Part shown: positions 9,957 through 22,324 of the stretch, piece by piece
Layout of the letters: each line of letters opens with the position of its first letter
Numbering within the stretch: the stretch's first letter is position 1
The notes under the pieces: model-generated
Database searches by the model: none
Seen by the model: only the letters and a program-made list of their open reading frames with translations
Told to the model about the DNA's origin: nothing
Translations under genes and position numbers: made by a program
Assembly: GCF_001761485.1 (NCBI RefSeq)
Contig: NC_090775.1
Coordinates: 2,363,001 to 2,427,000 of the forward strand
DNA: 64,000 nt
Origin: Yarrowia lipolytica
Taxonomy: Eukaryota; Ascomycota; Dipodascomycetes; Dipodascales
Direction: 5' to 3'

Positions 9957-12900
9957 CGTGTTTGTCAGTATCGTACATGGCCACAGCATCATCACGGATG
10001 TTACCAGACGGAGAGTGTTCGATTCTCGTCTATATATAGCATAAACTGGATAATGTGATTCAAGAAAAAGATGTTGGAAAAGATGTTGGTAGGGCAGAAG
10101 TGTTGCTTACAAATCGTGAATGCCTAAGAATCATGGATGGGAAGAGATTTAGTGAAACCATGAAAGATGGAGGTGCGGCTGTTGAGGTATAGCTATAGCA
10201 CATGCCCATCTGTTTCCTACTGTCTGGCATTGTTTACATCCACATTCACGGCAACTCCTTTGATGTGCTTGTTCATGGGGGCACACACAGCAAATCATTA
10301 GCAATGTAATAATCGCCCTACTTGAGAGCTGTCAGAGGTCTTCTTCAACCGTTATTTTACTCTGTGAATACACATGCGACAGTATTGTAAGGATCCTTGC
10401 GAGTTGTGTGAAGGTACATTGATCGTCTGTCTTCTCCTGGTAGGTACTTTTGTATCTGATGCTCAACGAAGCTTGAGCTACAAGTACCAATGCCTGTAAA
10501 ACACTGGAGATCTTTATTAAAGCTCGTCAAGATCGAGACTGGACCCTGGTTTGTCTCATGTGTCTCATTATACACCATTCTTGAACAGGAATGTTCGAGA
10601 CGCGCGACTCAGATACATGGCCAGTTGTGGCTTTTCTGATTTCCATGTCCTATTCTGGGCAGAGTCAACAAACTGTCTTGAGTGACAGAATATCCTGAAT
10701 GTCAGAAACGGCAAAGGATCATTGCAACTCTTTAGTTCTTTTTACACTGTTCAATCTTTGGCCTTACTTGTACTATTCACACAGCATAACACTATGTACT
10801 ACCATAGTAGAGGGCCATCCTGTGGTCTCTGGTAAACTGCCCGTCTGGGGAATATGAACAATTGAAGGGAGTGCGTGGACGACATTGGCCATCTTCAAGC
10901 CATTGTCAGCCTGACATTCCAATCTTTAATATGTTCAGTCCAACTTCACGTCATGTTCTATGTTCATGTCTGTCAACGTTGATAATTGCCATGTACCAAG
11001 CTGTCAAAGGTAGATATGCATAATTCTGTCAACCGTGGATGGAAACGGACGTTGATATTTGACCATTGTAGGAGACAGTTCACCCCGCCACTCTTCGGGC
11101 TCGGGTTTCTATCGCTTTCTACTTAGCAATGCAGGGTACCTCTGACCTGCACGGAATCGAGCAGCGTATAACGTACGATCGTATTCGCTAGTTTGTATTC
11201 TCCATACATTTCGTACTTGTACTCGCACTTGACGTCAATTGCTTCCAAATATCGTATCAAACCAAACCATGGCTCCGAGAGCTATCTCAGAGCTTTGACA
11301 GTCTGGGTCAAGACCTTGTGCACTTAGACACGTCTCAGGCACCACAAATCTAACCAAGCCGTACCATGGTTACGAAGAAGGTCAGAGAGGAGAGTTTCGT
11401 CTTCACCCGAGTAGATTTGTACGCATTTGTAATTCCGTAGTTCCAAAAAAAGCGTGTTTACGACCCTATGAGGGTGTTTACGACGACCCTATCCACTCCT
11501 CTCTCATGAAGTTGATGATTGCTCTTGCTCTTGGCAGTTGCTTGGCAACAATGTGGGATTTGCAATACCATACGCTAAGTCAATAAGACAAGTGTTGCCA
11601 GACCATAGCTGTGGTTATTGAACAATGTAGTCCGCACCCATAACTCCCGCAGGCTATACGTGGACAGGGGATGGGGGTTTCTATCCATAAATGGCAGTTA
11701 TGCTCGCCATCGAACATTGTCTAATGGAATCGGTTAGCCGGAACATTAAACCCGGCAGTTTGCACCTGTGCAGACGAGTTCTGTGCGACATTAACAGCGG
11801 CTTCTTTGTCTAGGGAATTTGAGACAACCAGGCTTTGTAGTCACGTCTAGGACTCTGCGCTGTCCATCGACGGCCGCCAGGTGTATCTTGGTTTAGCTCC
11901 AATTACGACTTTGATCTGCAACCAACCGTGAAGGAGAGCGGGAATGCCCAGAGGTCGGTCCGAAGCCGTTTTTGGGGACTCAACCAGGTCTGTGCTTGCG
12001 ATATGAACCGAGGGCCAAGAGGTCGCATGGCCCGACAACCAACAGCCGTCAGTGCATACCCCGTACAACAAGTGTCTGAACATGCAACAAGAATGGCTTT
12101 AACCGCCCGCAAAGTTGCTCCTCAGAGGTTCTTTGGGAACCGCTACTTGTAGCACTCATGTCTCTCTTATTATGGCACGGGACCAAGTTTCTCAACTCTA
12201 CCCGGGTCGGGGACAGCTGAGTTTGGGCCAGGGAAAGAGCTGTAAGGAAGGAGACAACTGAGACGGCCCCGCAAGCAATCAACAGAGCGGCAGGGAGAGG
12301 TTGGTTGCGAAGCATCCTCCGTATGCGGCCTGAACAATAACTGCTGAAGTGCGCTTGCGCTTGTCACCCTACTGTAGTGTATGTACTTTGATGAGGGTAA
12401 ACTCGAGGTACTACATGAGCACAGCCTTCATTTACCGACCATCTGCAAGTTGGTGCAAGATGAGATGGGGTTTCACATTTCGCAGCGGCTCGAACGGAAG
12501 TGAGGAGGTCTTCAATTCGAGGGTGGAGAGAGCACAAAGCGCAGCTGTCGCCAATGCGGGCTTTAGCACTCTTTGGCCTGCCAAGTTGTGTTTATGGGAG
12601 GAGAAGCGAGAGTGGATCGAGCTTTCAAGATAGCCTCTCTTGTTGCACTTTCCCGTTTTCCGGAAAAGGCCGTTGTTGTCAAATTCTCTTTCTCGATGGT
12701 CCTCTCTTAAACTCGGTCAAGAGAGTGAAACAGAGGAGTCCGTCCCAGCAGAGGTACAGCAATAATGGCCAACCTAAGGCTAGCCGAGTGACTGAGTTTG
12801 GACTTTCAGTTTGTCGATACACTCTATTTATATGGTTGGTGCATTGTTTGAGGGGGGGCACGTGATGCTGAGGGGCTGTCAAATGGTTGATATTAATGGC

Positions 12901-15446
12901 CTAGGCCTGGAAAAAAGACACTAGCTGTAAATAGACCGGAATTGCGTCTGTTTCAAGGCCGGTTTCCAGGTTCCATCCTGCTTCCCACCGAAAACCAGAC
13001 CCTATGATTGCCAGTGTGGCCCAAAGTCTGAAGTTATTGATGTTTGCGCTTCCAGCGGTTCGATGTCTCACTTTGCCACTGTCTCAGAGCCAGTCTCTCA
13101 GACCATTTCTTGTTGCATTTGAGTTGAGTTTCGGTGGATCGTTGTTACCATGAGAAAAAACTGGGAAAAAATAAAATCCTTGGAGCCAACGTATGGTCAG
13201 AGACCGAGAAGCACAAGTGAGACTCAAGTGCAAGTGCAAGTGCAAGTGAGACCGTCAGTTTGGAAGCGAAGTTGCCAACTTCCCGCTGGCCGCTCTCGTA
13301 TTCGCTTGGATGGTGTGTCTGGTATTGGCCTCCCTTCACTCTTACACAGCTCGCCGTGCAGCCCTCAAGTATCATGGAGCCTACTACAGATGAACATGAA
13401 CCATGTTACACGGCACGGCTAGAAGGGGGAGATGCACCGCCTGAGACTTGGCGTTTTACCAGCTGCCGGCTCGTTACGACTTCTCTTAAACCCAGTCAGA
13501 CCCCATCAGTTGCCGGACATGATGGAGGCTCCTCCATCGGTTGCTCTCATGCACGGGTGCAGGTCCAAGAAGTACTCCGAAGAAATATTCGGTGATAATT
13601 ATACAAGAACAATGGATGTGCAGCAGAAGCACGAAAAAAACCCGGAGACAACTTAACAGCACCGGAGTTAAGCACTGTGCACCTCGCAGGCCTGGACATG
13701 TGCCAGGGACACTCAAGCTCAATGGTTGTGGGGAAGTGGGGGTCGTAGACCAGTTACCACACTTGTACTCTCGTACGAGTAGTGTGTCTGTATTCGGCTG
13801 ACCAGTTAGCTCGTGCCAAGGGTCTATTGTCAATACTTCGACTAAGCATGACTCCTTGGAAGACGTAAAACAAATGTCGTGTGTACAAGTGTCGGTACAT
13901 CGGATAAAGCAAGTATCTGGACGGAGCTGTGACGACGGAGAATTGGATACGTCACCGATGCCATTGGTCTACCTCCGACAGATGGACGGTCTAAAGTATC
14001 GTAACATGACCATGCCACTTCCCAAACTCGTTAGCAGCTGAAAAAGGAGTAGCAAGGCTAATTACACCGCTGATCAGCCTTGCCCACACTGACCCTTTTA
14101 CGCGCACGTACATACATCGTTACTCGTATATGCTCATGCTCACGCCCGCTGTGTGTGTCAATGGCTGCCGACATTGGATTCGCAAGTAGAGAGACGCTTT
14201 CTAGCTTTTCATTTTCACGCAAATCTTGGTTTAAAAACCGTTTGACTTTGAGCGACAGGCGGTCAAGTTCAACTCTACCCCAGCGATGTCGGACGGGTTG
14301 CAAAATTCCTCCAAAATCCTGGCTTTTGGATTTTCCCGTCTTTTCGGTCTCCCGCAAATAAAATTTGTGACCATCATGTCGACCACCTTGTACTATCGCA
14401 CAGAAACCACGCACTTCTCGCAGAATATTGACGTAGTCATCTGTACCACTCGCATGCAATCACGTCATTCTCAGCACTGAGTCACTGCGAAACGAGACCG
14501 TGCGCTGAACGTGTCAATAGCCAGCTATAGAGGAGCAGTGCTCCGTGCAAAGGTGGCTAATAGTTTGGTAGTGCACCTGCACCCGGACTATCATAATAAT
14601 ATACGCACAGTAGAACAAGGTGTGTTCGGTAGGTGTGTATCTTAAATTGCCAGATCCATAAACAAGCACCATGGACAAGCACTGACAAGAGCTCAGTCAC
14701 CGTGCAGCACAGACAGGACGGCGTGGTGAGACGGCAAGAGTCACGGAGCAGGACGGCCGGTCAACTGGTCGTCCGGGTCACGTGCTACACTCGCCCCCCG
14801 CCTGCCTTGTCGTCTCCATTTCTCGGTTGTTCCGCCACGTCCACAGCCACTTTGAAAATACGTGGTTTCCCCGTAGTTTGTCCGACTCGGGTGGCTAGGG
14901 GAACCTTCATGGCTCTCACAAGAGCTGTCACAAGGGCTGGGGGCGTACAGTGACAAAGGTGGTGTGTACAAGGTTCAAAAGGTTTTTGTCAAACGAGTTT
15001 TTTGTCGGTTTTTGCCCTTGGTACCCTCTCTACAAGGTTGGCGCACAACCTTGTCCATACAGCCAGAACGTGCAGCCGGACACAAGGTGCCATTTTAGGG
15101 CATATTTATAAGGGTTTCCTCCGAGTCTAAAAGCTTCTTTTGGCCACCCAGGGCATTTTGAGCTTTCCTCCCTACAGCACTTAATTTTTGGTAGTCCCAC
15201 ACAGCTGATCCTTTTTTTCGATTTTTTTTCTCTCCTCCTACACAACCAGCTTGGAGACTCCACCGTTCAAAAACACGACCGTTCGCGAGACAAGCAAACG
15301 TCTCTCCACCACCTACTCAGCGTGATACTCCTCAGGAACCCCGTGGGTGCGGAATAAAAGACACAAGAGCCAAAAGACAAAAGCGCCCCCACAAACCAAA
15401 CACCTCCTCTACCTCGACTCGCACTCCAGACAGCCACTTTCCCTCC
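9957..15446. other. 5.5-kb gene-free region upstream of the GATA factor gene
   Basis: No ORF longer than about 135 codons occurs, and none resembles a protein family. I looked for GTGAGT...CTAAC-AG intron pairs joining short ORFs and found none that were convincing. I saw no tRNA boxes. The region has a (CAAGTG)n run at 13225-13248 and a GCTAC-TT-GTAGC motif at 12142-12153. A TATTTATAAG element near 15103-15112 could serve the GATA gene with a leader of about 340 nt. Long upstream regions are common for regulatory genes, and a non-coding transcript cannot be excluded. Confidence 0.45.
13225..13248. repeat. Hexanucleotide run (CAAGTG)4
   Basis: Four near-perfect tandem CAAGTG units in the gene-free block. 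The hexamer is an E-box-like sequence (CANNTG), but nothing else marks it as regulatory. Confidence 0.8.
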
Positions 15447-17540
15447 ATGTTCGGAATCTCTGGCTACTCCGAGTCGGATGGCTTCAACGACTTTTTCCCC
15501 GAGGACAACGACATCTTCGACAAGTTCATCGACGTGGACGGCAACGCCAACGACTCGCAGAACCACGCAATCTCCCACAACACCCATGTCATCTCCGCCA
15601 CCAACAACAGCGCAAACAACAACACCGCGGCCATCAACGCCAACATAGCCGAGTCCTTCCAGCAGCCCGTTGACCTCATGGGCATGCTACTGTCCGGCCA
15701 AAAGAATGTCAACCAACAGACCCGCATGGACAACTCGCACTGGCGACGGCAGAACGTCCCCCAGCAGCAACAACAGCAGCAGAAGCCCCCCGCCCATTTC
15801 AGCCCCTCGGTGGCACCTACCGTGGCCACCTCCAGTGTGAATGTGGAGTTTGGGCTGCTCAGCCCCGATGATGGACTGGATTCGCAGTTTGGCTCGGTCA
15901 ACACCAACAGCTCGTCCTTCCAGCCAGTCTTCTCGAAGTCCAACTCCTTCTCCAACGAGGCCACACCGTCGGGACTGGATATGACCCCCCAGTCCATCGT
16001 TGACTCGCCCGAGGAGCCCAGCAATAACACCGGCAAGGGAGGCATGTTCCAGATTGGTTCGTATGACACCCCCAGCGGCATGGCCCAGAGCTTTGGAGCC
16101 TACAACAACGCCAGCGGCATGATGGGCGGAGCTAACAATAACGGAAATGCCAACAACTCGACGACAAACCTGGCCGACAACCTATTCACCAACAACCTGC
16201 ACAACTCACAACCGTTCGGCTCGTACAACCCCAGCGCATCGTCGTCCTCGCACCTACATAGCCAGCTCAGCAGTATACCCCAGGGACAGCAGCACAACAG
16301 CACCGGTGGAGGAACTGGAGGAGGAATGGGAGGAGGAATGGGAGGTATGGCAGCGTCTGCCCCCGCAGACAACTCGTTCCATTTCGCTCTGGACCCATTG
16401 GCTGTCGAGGGTATCGACTTCTACCAGGAAAACTCTATGCCTTCTCACCAGAGCCAAACGCATCTATCTGCACAGCAGAGATCTCGCTCCAACTCCATTC
16501 GAGGCGGTCCTATCCGACGAAACCGGTCGTCACACTTTTCCTCTCCCTACTCTGCATCTCCCAACGTCCAGTTCCAGACTTTTGCGTCCTCTGGCCACCA
16601 CACTCCAAATGCCAGTGTGCCATCATCGGGAGCTTCCACCCCCGTGGAAGAGCCTCTGTTCTTCGACCCCTTCCGAAGCAACAACAACAACGCTCTGACC
16701 AACCCTCACTCGCTGGCTAACTCGCTCAGCAGCACAGCCATTGCCCCTCCTCGAGAAGCGCGGTTTTCGGTTTCTTCCGCCTCGGCGATGGCCTCGGAGT
16801 CGCCCTCTCCCGAGCAGAGCACAGCTGCCACTTCATACCATTCGGGCGTAAATCTCTCGTCGCCACACAAGCAGCTGCTGCCTAAGGTGGCATCCTGCCG
16901 GTCAATGACCACCTCCATGGGCTCCAACCTGCGACCAATCAAGCGGCAAAACTCGTCGTCTACTAACCTCCGAAAGGTTTCCACCTCGGCCTCCTCCCAG
17001 ACGCTGTCTGCCATGTCTACATCGTGTCCCTCCAACAAGGAAGCGCTGCAGTGCTCCAACTGCAACACAACCACCACTCCTTTATGGCGACGGTCTCCTG
17101 AGGGAGAGTCGCTTTGCAACGCTTGTGGTCTGTTCCTCAAGCTGCACGGTGTTGTCCGGCCTCTTTCTCTCAAGACAGACGTGATCAAGAAGCGAAACCG
17201 AGCCTCTGGAACCGGCACCACCTCGGGCAACTCGTCGTTATCTTCTTCGCTGACCAACGACAAGTCTAACCCCATTGCTGTGCCTCGAATGACTCCCATT
17301 GCGTCTTCTGCGTCCTACGGCAAGAAGATTCTGCCTGCTGTGGCTCCCATGTCGGCCACCAAGTCCGTTCCTCTGGTGCCTATTGCGCCTCGACCAAAGC
17401 CCTCGCAGTCGCAGGCCCCTGTTCCCATTGCGCCTCTCTCTAAGGAGGCCTACATTCGCACCAAGAAGTCCAATCTGACGCGGTTGGTCAAGCAGGAGAA
17501 AGATGAATATGACTGGTTGAAGTTGAACCCCTCTACTTAG
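15447..17540 (+). CDS. GATA zinc-finger transcription factor, AreA/Gln3 type
   Basis: A 697-residue nuclear DNA-binding regulator. One GATA finger begins at Cys536 with C-X2-C-X17-C-X2-C spacing ([14 protein letters not shown], then [17 protein letters not shown]). The following basic tail, [12 protein letters not shown], is characteristic of fungal nitrogen GATA factors (AreA, Nit2, Gln3), which activate genes for secondary nitrogen sources at GATA sites. The N-terminus has an acidic aromatic stretch ([16 protein letters not shown]), a plausible activation segment. The middle is Asn/Ser/Gln-rich with short GGGM repeats, typical of disordered activators. The C-terminus ends [14 protein letters not shown], loosely like the AreA C-terminal tail. 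The single finger and CX17C loop exclude the two-finger SreA class. Orthology to a particular Yarrowia GATA gene was not established. Confidence 0.92.
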   Translation: MFGISGYSESDGFNDFFPEDNDIFDKFIDVDGNANDSQNHAISHNTHVISATNNSANNNTAAINANIAESFQQPVDLMGMLLSGQKNVNQQTRMDNSHWRRQNVPQQQQQQQKPPAHFSPSVAPTVATSSVNVEFGLLSPDDGLDSQFGSVNTNSSSFQPVFSKSNSFSNEATPSGLDMTPQSIVDSPEEPSNNTGKGGMFQIGSYDTPSGMAQSFGAYNNASGMMGGANNNGNANNSTTNLADNLFTNNLHNSQPFGSYNPSASSSSHLHSQLSSIPQGQQHNSTGGGTGGGMGGGMGGMAASAPADNSFHFALDPLAVEGIDFYQENSMPSHQSQTHLSAQQRSRSNSIRGGPIRRNRSSHFSSPYSASPNVQFQTFASSGHHTPNASVPSSGASTPVEEPLFFDPFRSNNNNALTNPHSLANSLSSTAIAPPREARFSVSSASAMASESPSPEQSTAATSYHSGVNLSSPHKQLLPKVASCRSMTTSMGSNLRPIKRQNSSSTNLRKVSTSASSQTLSAMSTSCPSNKEALQCSNCNTTTTPLWRRSPEGESLCNACGLFLKLHGVVRPLSLKTDVIKKRNRASGTGTTSGNSSLSSSLTNDKSNPIAVPRMTPIASSASYGKKILPAVAPMSATKSVPLVPIAPRPKPSQSQAPVPIAPLSKEAYIRTKKSNLTRLVKQEKDEYDWLKLNPST

Positions 17541-19062
17541 GCGCACTACAAAACGACACACAGCACACAACTAAAAGAACAAAAAAACAAACACACGGGA
17601 AGGGGAAGGTTGCATGGTGAAAACAGCTTTATAGCGATCATAACTTAATTTATTGTATATTAATGGAATACTAGTGGATAGAACAAGTATTTTTCCGAGT
17701 GAGAGTATGTACAGTACAAGCACAGATGTAGTTTCAGTTAGCTGGTCTTTCTCTCCGCAGATGCAATATACTGAATGAGTGACTGAGTGCAACGCAATAA
17801 TCGAAAGTAAAATTGAACTCCTTTTGGGGTGTGGAGATCATAGACGCTATTTCAAGTGTAAAAACTTGCTATTTTGATACGAGCGATAATACAGGTTTGG
17901 TACGGGTGCACAGGGCGTATTCTGTGGTTGTTTTTTTAGCACATTCGGGTACGTAATTATGCGGGCTTGTCTCACAATAGCAGCAGTCTTACGGTAATGT
18001 GATGTGATTCCCCAGCCCTTCTCTTCTGCTTTCACTCTCCTCTCTTTCTCAGTTGGTTGCAACGTTTCCACGGATCCCGATCTGTACGTTAACTCAGACT
18101 CTGTCCTGCGGTATGTAGGGTTGATAAATGGTCAGGTTTATAGGTTTGGTTTGATTGGTTTGAGGGACTATACTGGCGATTGGGGCTGCCTTGGATTTTA
18201 CTACTAGTACCACTACAAGTAGGGACCGCCTCACTTGTGCTGGTAATATGGGCTCAGCTACACGGTTGAATGAGAACAAGGTTGGCCCATAGTCTACGAG
18301 TAGTCTAGCCCAATAAAATATGGAAGAAAAAAAAAAAAGTTCGAGCCAGAGTATGACGAAGGTGAGCTTCCGAAGCGATATCGGCGTACGAGAATGATAC
18401 TCTATGGCAATTTAGCTGAGGAGAAACACAATTGAAGAGTAGATTGAGGGTGAAGCTAAGGGCGCGGTTACCCCATGAAAACCATGGGCACTACTGCACG
18501 AGTACATACATAGTCATAGTGGCACTTGTCCTTGTTATAATACATGATAATAAGTGTATTTCACGGAACGTGATGACAGGTGAGGGCGTTGTGACAATGA
18601 CAGCTGAAGAACATACCAAGAGCCCAAAAACGGACCATTGCTACTGTCAACTTATACAGTAGCTGCCGCCAAGGCTTCTTTGTGTCCGTCGCAGGTTCCG
18701 TAGTCTCGTCTGATCAGCCCAGATCCATCAGCATTACTCTGCATTACCACATCGCAAAGTGATTGGGCTAGGGACAGGTTAGAACATTCCACGGCAGGGT
18801 ATGAAGGTGTAGCCTTGAACTTGACACTTTCCACGGATGAAGACAATGTGTATGTACGAGTACAATACCAGTGTGTGACCCAGAGTGTACCCGCGTACAG
18901 TAGCCAGATCATAACGGCCGTGACATCTGAAGCGGCTGTAGACAGTTGTACCGGCACAATTATCTGTGAGACAGAATGTGTTTCAAGAGACCCCATGTTT
19001 CAAATGGGAATGACTGTCACTCCTGCTCTCACTTTCAACCGGCAACTATTGTACGAGTAGTG
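17541..19062. other. 1.5-kb convergent intergenic region
   Basis: It lies between the 3' ends of the GATA factor and GNAT genes. AT-rich sequence at 17600-17720 probably contains the GATA-gene terminator. The recurrent motif CTACAAGTAG occurs at 18213-18222, and a 12-nt A run sits near 18328-18339. No gene is recognised. Confidence 0.45.
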
Positions 19063-19494
19063 TCACTTTGTCCATTCAAGCATCAGCATATCGATAGCCC
19101 GAATGCCGTTTTCGAAAATGGGCTCGGGGTACTTGAGAAAAAAGTCTCGTCGAATGTCGCTGAACCGAAACCCGCACTTTTGGTAAAAGGCCAGGTTGTC
19201 GATAGACGAGTTTGCGGTGCCCACGACGAGCTTGGACACATGAGGTTGCTCCTGAAGCAGCTTTATGGCCTTCTTTCCCAGCCCCTGACCCTGATTGCCC
19301 GGAGCTATAGCCAGGTTTTTGATTTCGTCTCCAATCACTTGCACCACCCCCACCACCTCTCCATCGTCCATAGCAATCTTGTACATAGTTCCCTCGTCAA
19401 TATACGTCTGGACGATTTCCTCGCTTTCGTCAGCTATGAGAAGCAGCGGCAGCAGCGGCAGTCGGAGGCCTGGAGCGACGGCCTGGAGGTTCAT
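19063..19494 (-). CDS. Small GNAT-family N-acetyltransferase
   Basis: A 143-residue protein that is almost entirely one GNAT domain, the fold that transfers acetyl from acetyl-CoA to an amine. The acetyl-CoA loop is visible as APGNQGQGLGKKA (64-76, Q/R-x-x-G-x-G/A pattern). It is preceded by a beta strand (IKNLAI) and followed by NLAFYQKCGF (about 105-114), the usual motif B region. Substrate cannot be deduced; small-molecule or protein targets are equally possible. The first 20 residues (MNLQAVAPGLRLPLLPLLLI) are hydrophobic but probably form the first strand/helix and not a signal peptide. It is divergent from HPC2. Confidence 0.88.
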   Translation of the reverse strand: MNLQAVAPGLRLPLLPLLLIADESEEIVQTYIDEGTMYKIAMDDGEVVGVVQVIGDEIKNLAIAPGNQGQGLGKKAIKLLQEQPHVSKLVVGTANSSIDNLAFYQKCGFRFSDIRRDFFLKYPEPIFENGIRAIDMLMLEWTK

Positions 19495-20309
19495 GCTTGC
19501 AAAGTCTCGATCCCAATCAGATTAAGTGTGCGGTGTAGGCTCGCTTAACTAAAGGCGATAATTAAGGGGCACCGGTAGAGTTACATCGAAAGCCAAAAGA
19601 CAAAAAATGGGCTTTTTTTTGCGGGGCATGGGTGACTGTACCAGAACGCAGTGTGCCGGAACGTACAGTACATGCCGGTATGTACATCCAGCATAGCCAC
19701 GTAAACACAGCTATAGGTGTTGTTGAGCAAAGGCCAAGTGGGGGCGCTACAGACCACCTCCCCCCGCCCTCTGATCCACCCCCACCCATGTAACGCACGT
19801 GCATATGGACCCTAAATGAGCTGTTTCAGCCAAACGAGGCTCGGCGTAGACTAAAGTAGCCTGATTATGAGCACTCTTGAGGGGCCAAGGAGAGGTGGTG
19901 GGGGGGTTAAATAGCGACAGAGATTGTTTGTATTGATTGATCTATTCTCATTACACTGTCTCTGGCACTTTTACCACCCAAACCCCCTCCCGAGATGTCT
20001 CCATCTCACCCTGCATCAGCTTCCGATCTACTGGTAGGGATCGTGGTAATACGTAATACCCAGCCAAACGAGCCGTCCTCCCAACCCATGCATAAAGCTG
20101 GACAAGTGGACCAAGTGGTCCCAACATGAAAAGTGTGCTGTTATTACGACAGCAAAAAAGACAACTTGCACACTCGCCGATATATTCGCACCCCCATACA
20201 ACCTAAGCCCCGACACGACAAGAGGACTGGACACTGGACTCTGGAGGCATAACGACATCCAGGAGATAGCCAAAGCGACCCACAGAAAGAATCACATCCG
20301 ACAAGAACC
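19495..20309. other. Divergent promoter region GNAT / HPC2
   Basis: An 815-bp region serving two genes. It contains an ordinary yeast-like leader before HPC2 (20130-20309) and no convincing ORF or RNA gene. Confidence 0.45.
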
Positions 20310-21755
20310 ATGTCGGCCCCTCCCTCAGGCCATGCCCGCTCTCCAGGCATGTCCATCATGTCGCTGCTGTCAGATGATAACAACTCCACCAACCAGACAC
20401 CAGGAAGCCCATTAGCATACCAGCAATCGCCTCCCCAACATCCACATCCGCATCAGCAGCCGGGCCCTCCGCCCCAGTATGCCACCACCTTTAGCTACTC
20501 GCAGATTCAGCCCAGACAGGGCGACTACCCACTTCAGCAGCAGCAGCAGCAACAGCAGCAGCACTATCCGCCTCCACAACAGCAGCAGCAAACATATCAG
20601 ACCCAATACCAACAACCGCCATCGCAAGTGTCTCCTCCCGTCCAGGCGCAGCAACCACCTCAGCCTGCGGCTCCTGCCCCTCCGTCCAAAACAGCTTCTA
20701 GTCCGGCTACCCCTGCTACACCTGCCACACCGGCAGCGGCACCAACTACGGCGGGGGGGAAGAAGGCGGGCAAGGCGGCATCCACAGCAGCGACAGCAGC
20801 GGCAAAACCGACAGCTACCACGGCAGCAGGGAAACGGAAGAAGGCTGACGACCCAGCAGCGCCAAAGAAGGGAAAGAAGAAGCAAAAGAAGGATGATCAG
20901 ACACAGCAGTCGGTGGGATCCATTCCTATTGTCACTGGCTCCGACGACAAGGTGACGGCAAGGCCCAAGGAAAATATTCCTCCTCCTCCTTCAGTGCCCA
21001 TGTCGCCAGGCAAGAAACAGGCCCAGGGACTGGATGCCATTGGGCAGAACAAGGACGCCAGTCGAGGCTCCAAGCCGGAGGTGACTCTGCGACTCCGAAT
21101 CCGTCTGGCTGGAGGAAACGTCAAGGTCAAACCCTCACAGTCTGTTCTCAAGAAGGCCGACAAGTCTGCTGCGTTGCCTGAACCCAAACAGTACGTGATT
21201 GATAACGAGGAGTACGACTTTTACTCCACTCCAGACAAGGCCAATGACTGGACCGCATCAGCTGATGATACCACTGTGCTCAACTTCACCCGATTGGCTG
21301 AGGACAAGTACGGATACGATCATGTGCACCCCAACCAGGCTCTTGATCTCGTGGACGACGATGGAGAGGTGGAGGACGACGACGAAGAGGAAGAGGACAA
21401 GGACAAGGAAAAGGAAGAGAAGGAAATGAAACGGCGACAGCGAGTGGAGGGTAAATACGATCTTAACGATCCCTTCATTGACGACACAGAGACTGCATGG
21501 GAAGAACAACAAGCATCAACTCAAGACGGCTTCTTCGTGTACTCCGGGCCACTAATTGAAGAAGCTCCCAAGCCGGTGGAGACCAAGAAGCCTGCCAAGA
21601 AGCCTGGTCCCAAAAAGAAGACTCTGGCGGCAAAGGAAACTGAATCCAAGAAGAAAACCACCCCTCTCGCCTCAGCTACTACATCATCCACAACCTCAAC
21701 AACAGCTAGCGCTACAACCACTACCACCCCAGCAACAGTTGAGAAGAAAGCATAA
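20310..21755 (+). CDS. HPC2: HPC2/ubinuclein-like subunit of the HIR histone chaperone complex
   Basis: A 481-residue protein identified by the Hpc2-related domain near 383-416: YDLNDPFIDDTETAWEEQ followed by DGFFVYSGPL. In yeast and humans (UBN1) this segment contacts histone H3 inside the HIR/HIRA complex, which deposits H3-H4 outside S phase and represses histone genes. N-terminal MSIMSLLSDD, a Gln-rich tract around 70-100, Ala/Pro/Thr-rich linkers and two Lys-rich nuclear-localisation-like stretches (about 150-200 and 425-450) surround it. A strongly acidic Asp/Glu stretch precedes the domain, as expected for a histone chaperone. A second conserved patch, VTLRLRIRLAGGNVKVKPS (about 255-273), probably belongs to the family core. 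No intron is needed. Confidence 0.9.
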   Translation: MSAPPSGHARSPGMSIMSLLSDDNNSTNQTPGSPLAYQQSPPQHPHPHQQPGPPPQYATTFSYSQIQPRQGDYPLQQQQQQQQQHYPPPQQQQQTYQTQYQQPPSQVSPPVQAQQPPQPAAPAPPSKTASSPATPATPATPAAAPTTAGGKKAGKAASTAATAAAKPTATTAAGKRKKADDPAAPKKGKKKQKKDDQTQQSVGSIPIVTGSDDKVTARPKENIPPPPSVPMSPGKKQAQGLDAIGQNKDASRGSKPEVTLRLRIRLAGGNVKVKPSQSVLKKADKSAALPEPKQYVIDNEEYDFYSTPDKANDWTASADDTTVLNFTRLAEDKYGYDHVHPNQALDLVDDDGEVEDDDEEEEDKDKEKEEKEMKRRQRVEGKYDLNDPFIDDTETAWEEQQASTQDGFFVYSGPLIEEAPKPVETKKPAKKPGPKKKTLAAKETESKKKTTPLASATTSSTTSTTASATTTTTPATVEKKA

Positions 21756-21941
21756 CCAAGTATTATATCTTTAATATGTAAAGAAAATTTTATTCTCAAG
21801 AAACATTTGTAAAAACACCCGATCATAACCCATTGCCCAGTTTTAACGGCTTTTTGCGACAGAATTAAGCTTTTTTCTCTGGGTCACGTGAGTTTAATGG
21901 CCCAAGAAAACGGAACACGTTCCAAAAACGTCACTATCGGA

Positions 21942-22027
21942 GGCCCGATGGTTTAGTGGTATAATTCTCGCTTAGGGTGTCCTAGGCAATTTGCGAGAGG
22001 TCCCGGGTTCAATTCCCGGTTGGGCCC
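21942..22027 (+). tRNA. tP(AGG): tRNA-Pro (AGG) with a 14-nt intron
   Basis: The cloverleaf is complete: acceptor GGCCCGA/TTGGGCC with discriminator C, D-arm ATGGTTTAGTGGTATAAT, anticodon stem CTCGC/GCGAG with loop TTAGGGT and anticodon AGG at 21974-21976, and T-arm CCGGG-TTCAATT-CCCGG. A 14-nt intron (21978-21991) sits one base 3' of the anticodon, the canonical position. It contains CCTA, which can pair with the anticodon region as pre-tRNA introns usually do. The mature tRNA is 72 nt before CCA addition. The run of T shortly downstream (about 22029-22036, interrupted by C) is a likely Pol III stop. Confidence 0.97.
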
Positions 22028-22324
22028 CTTCTTTTTGCTTGCTTTACATGTCTATCCTTTTCTTTTTCAACTCATAGAGCTTTGCACCGCATGGCGTGTC
22101 GCTCCAATCAAGGGATATGTTCGCGTCCAGGTTGATTAGGTTAAGCTTCTTATACGAACTTTATTTGGCACAGATGATTATTTTGATCGATCTTTCGTAT
22201 CTGATGACTGTATCGAAAATGTAATTATCTCCATCTTTATATATTAACTACAATTGTATTGGGTACGCCGAATTACGTCCTTGTTTGATATCATATCATC
22301 ATTATTCGTGCATAAATACTAGAC

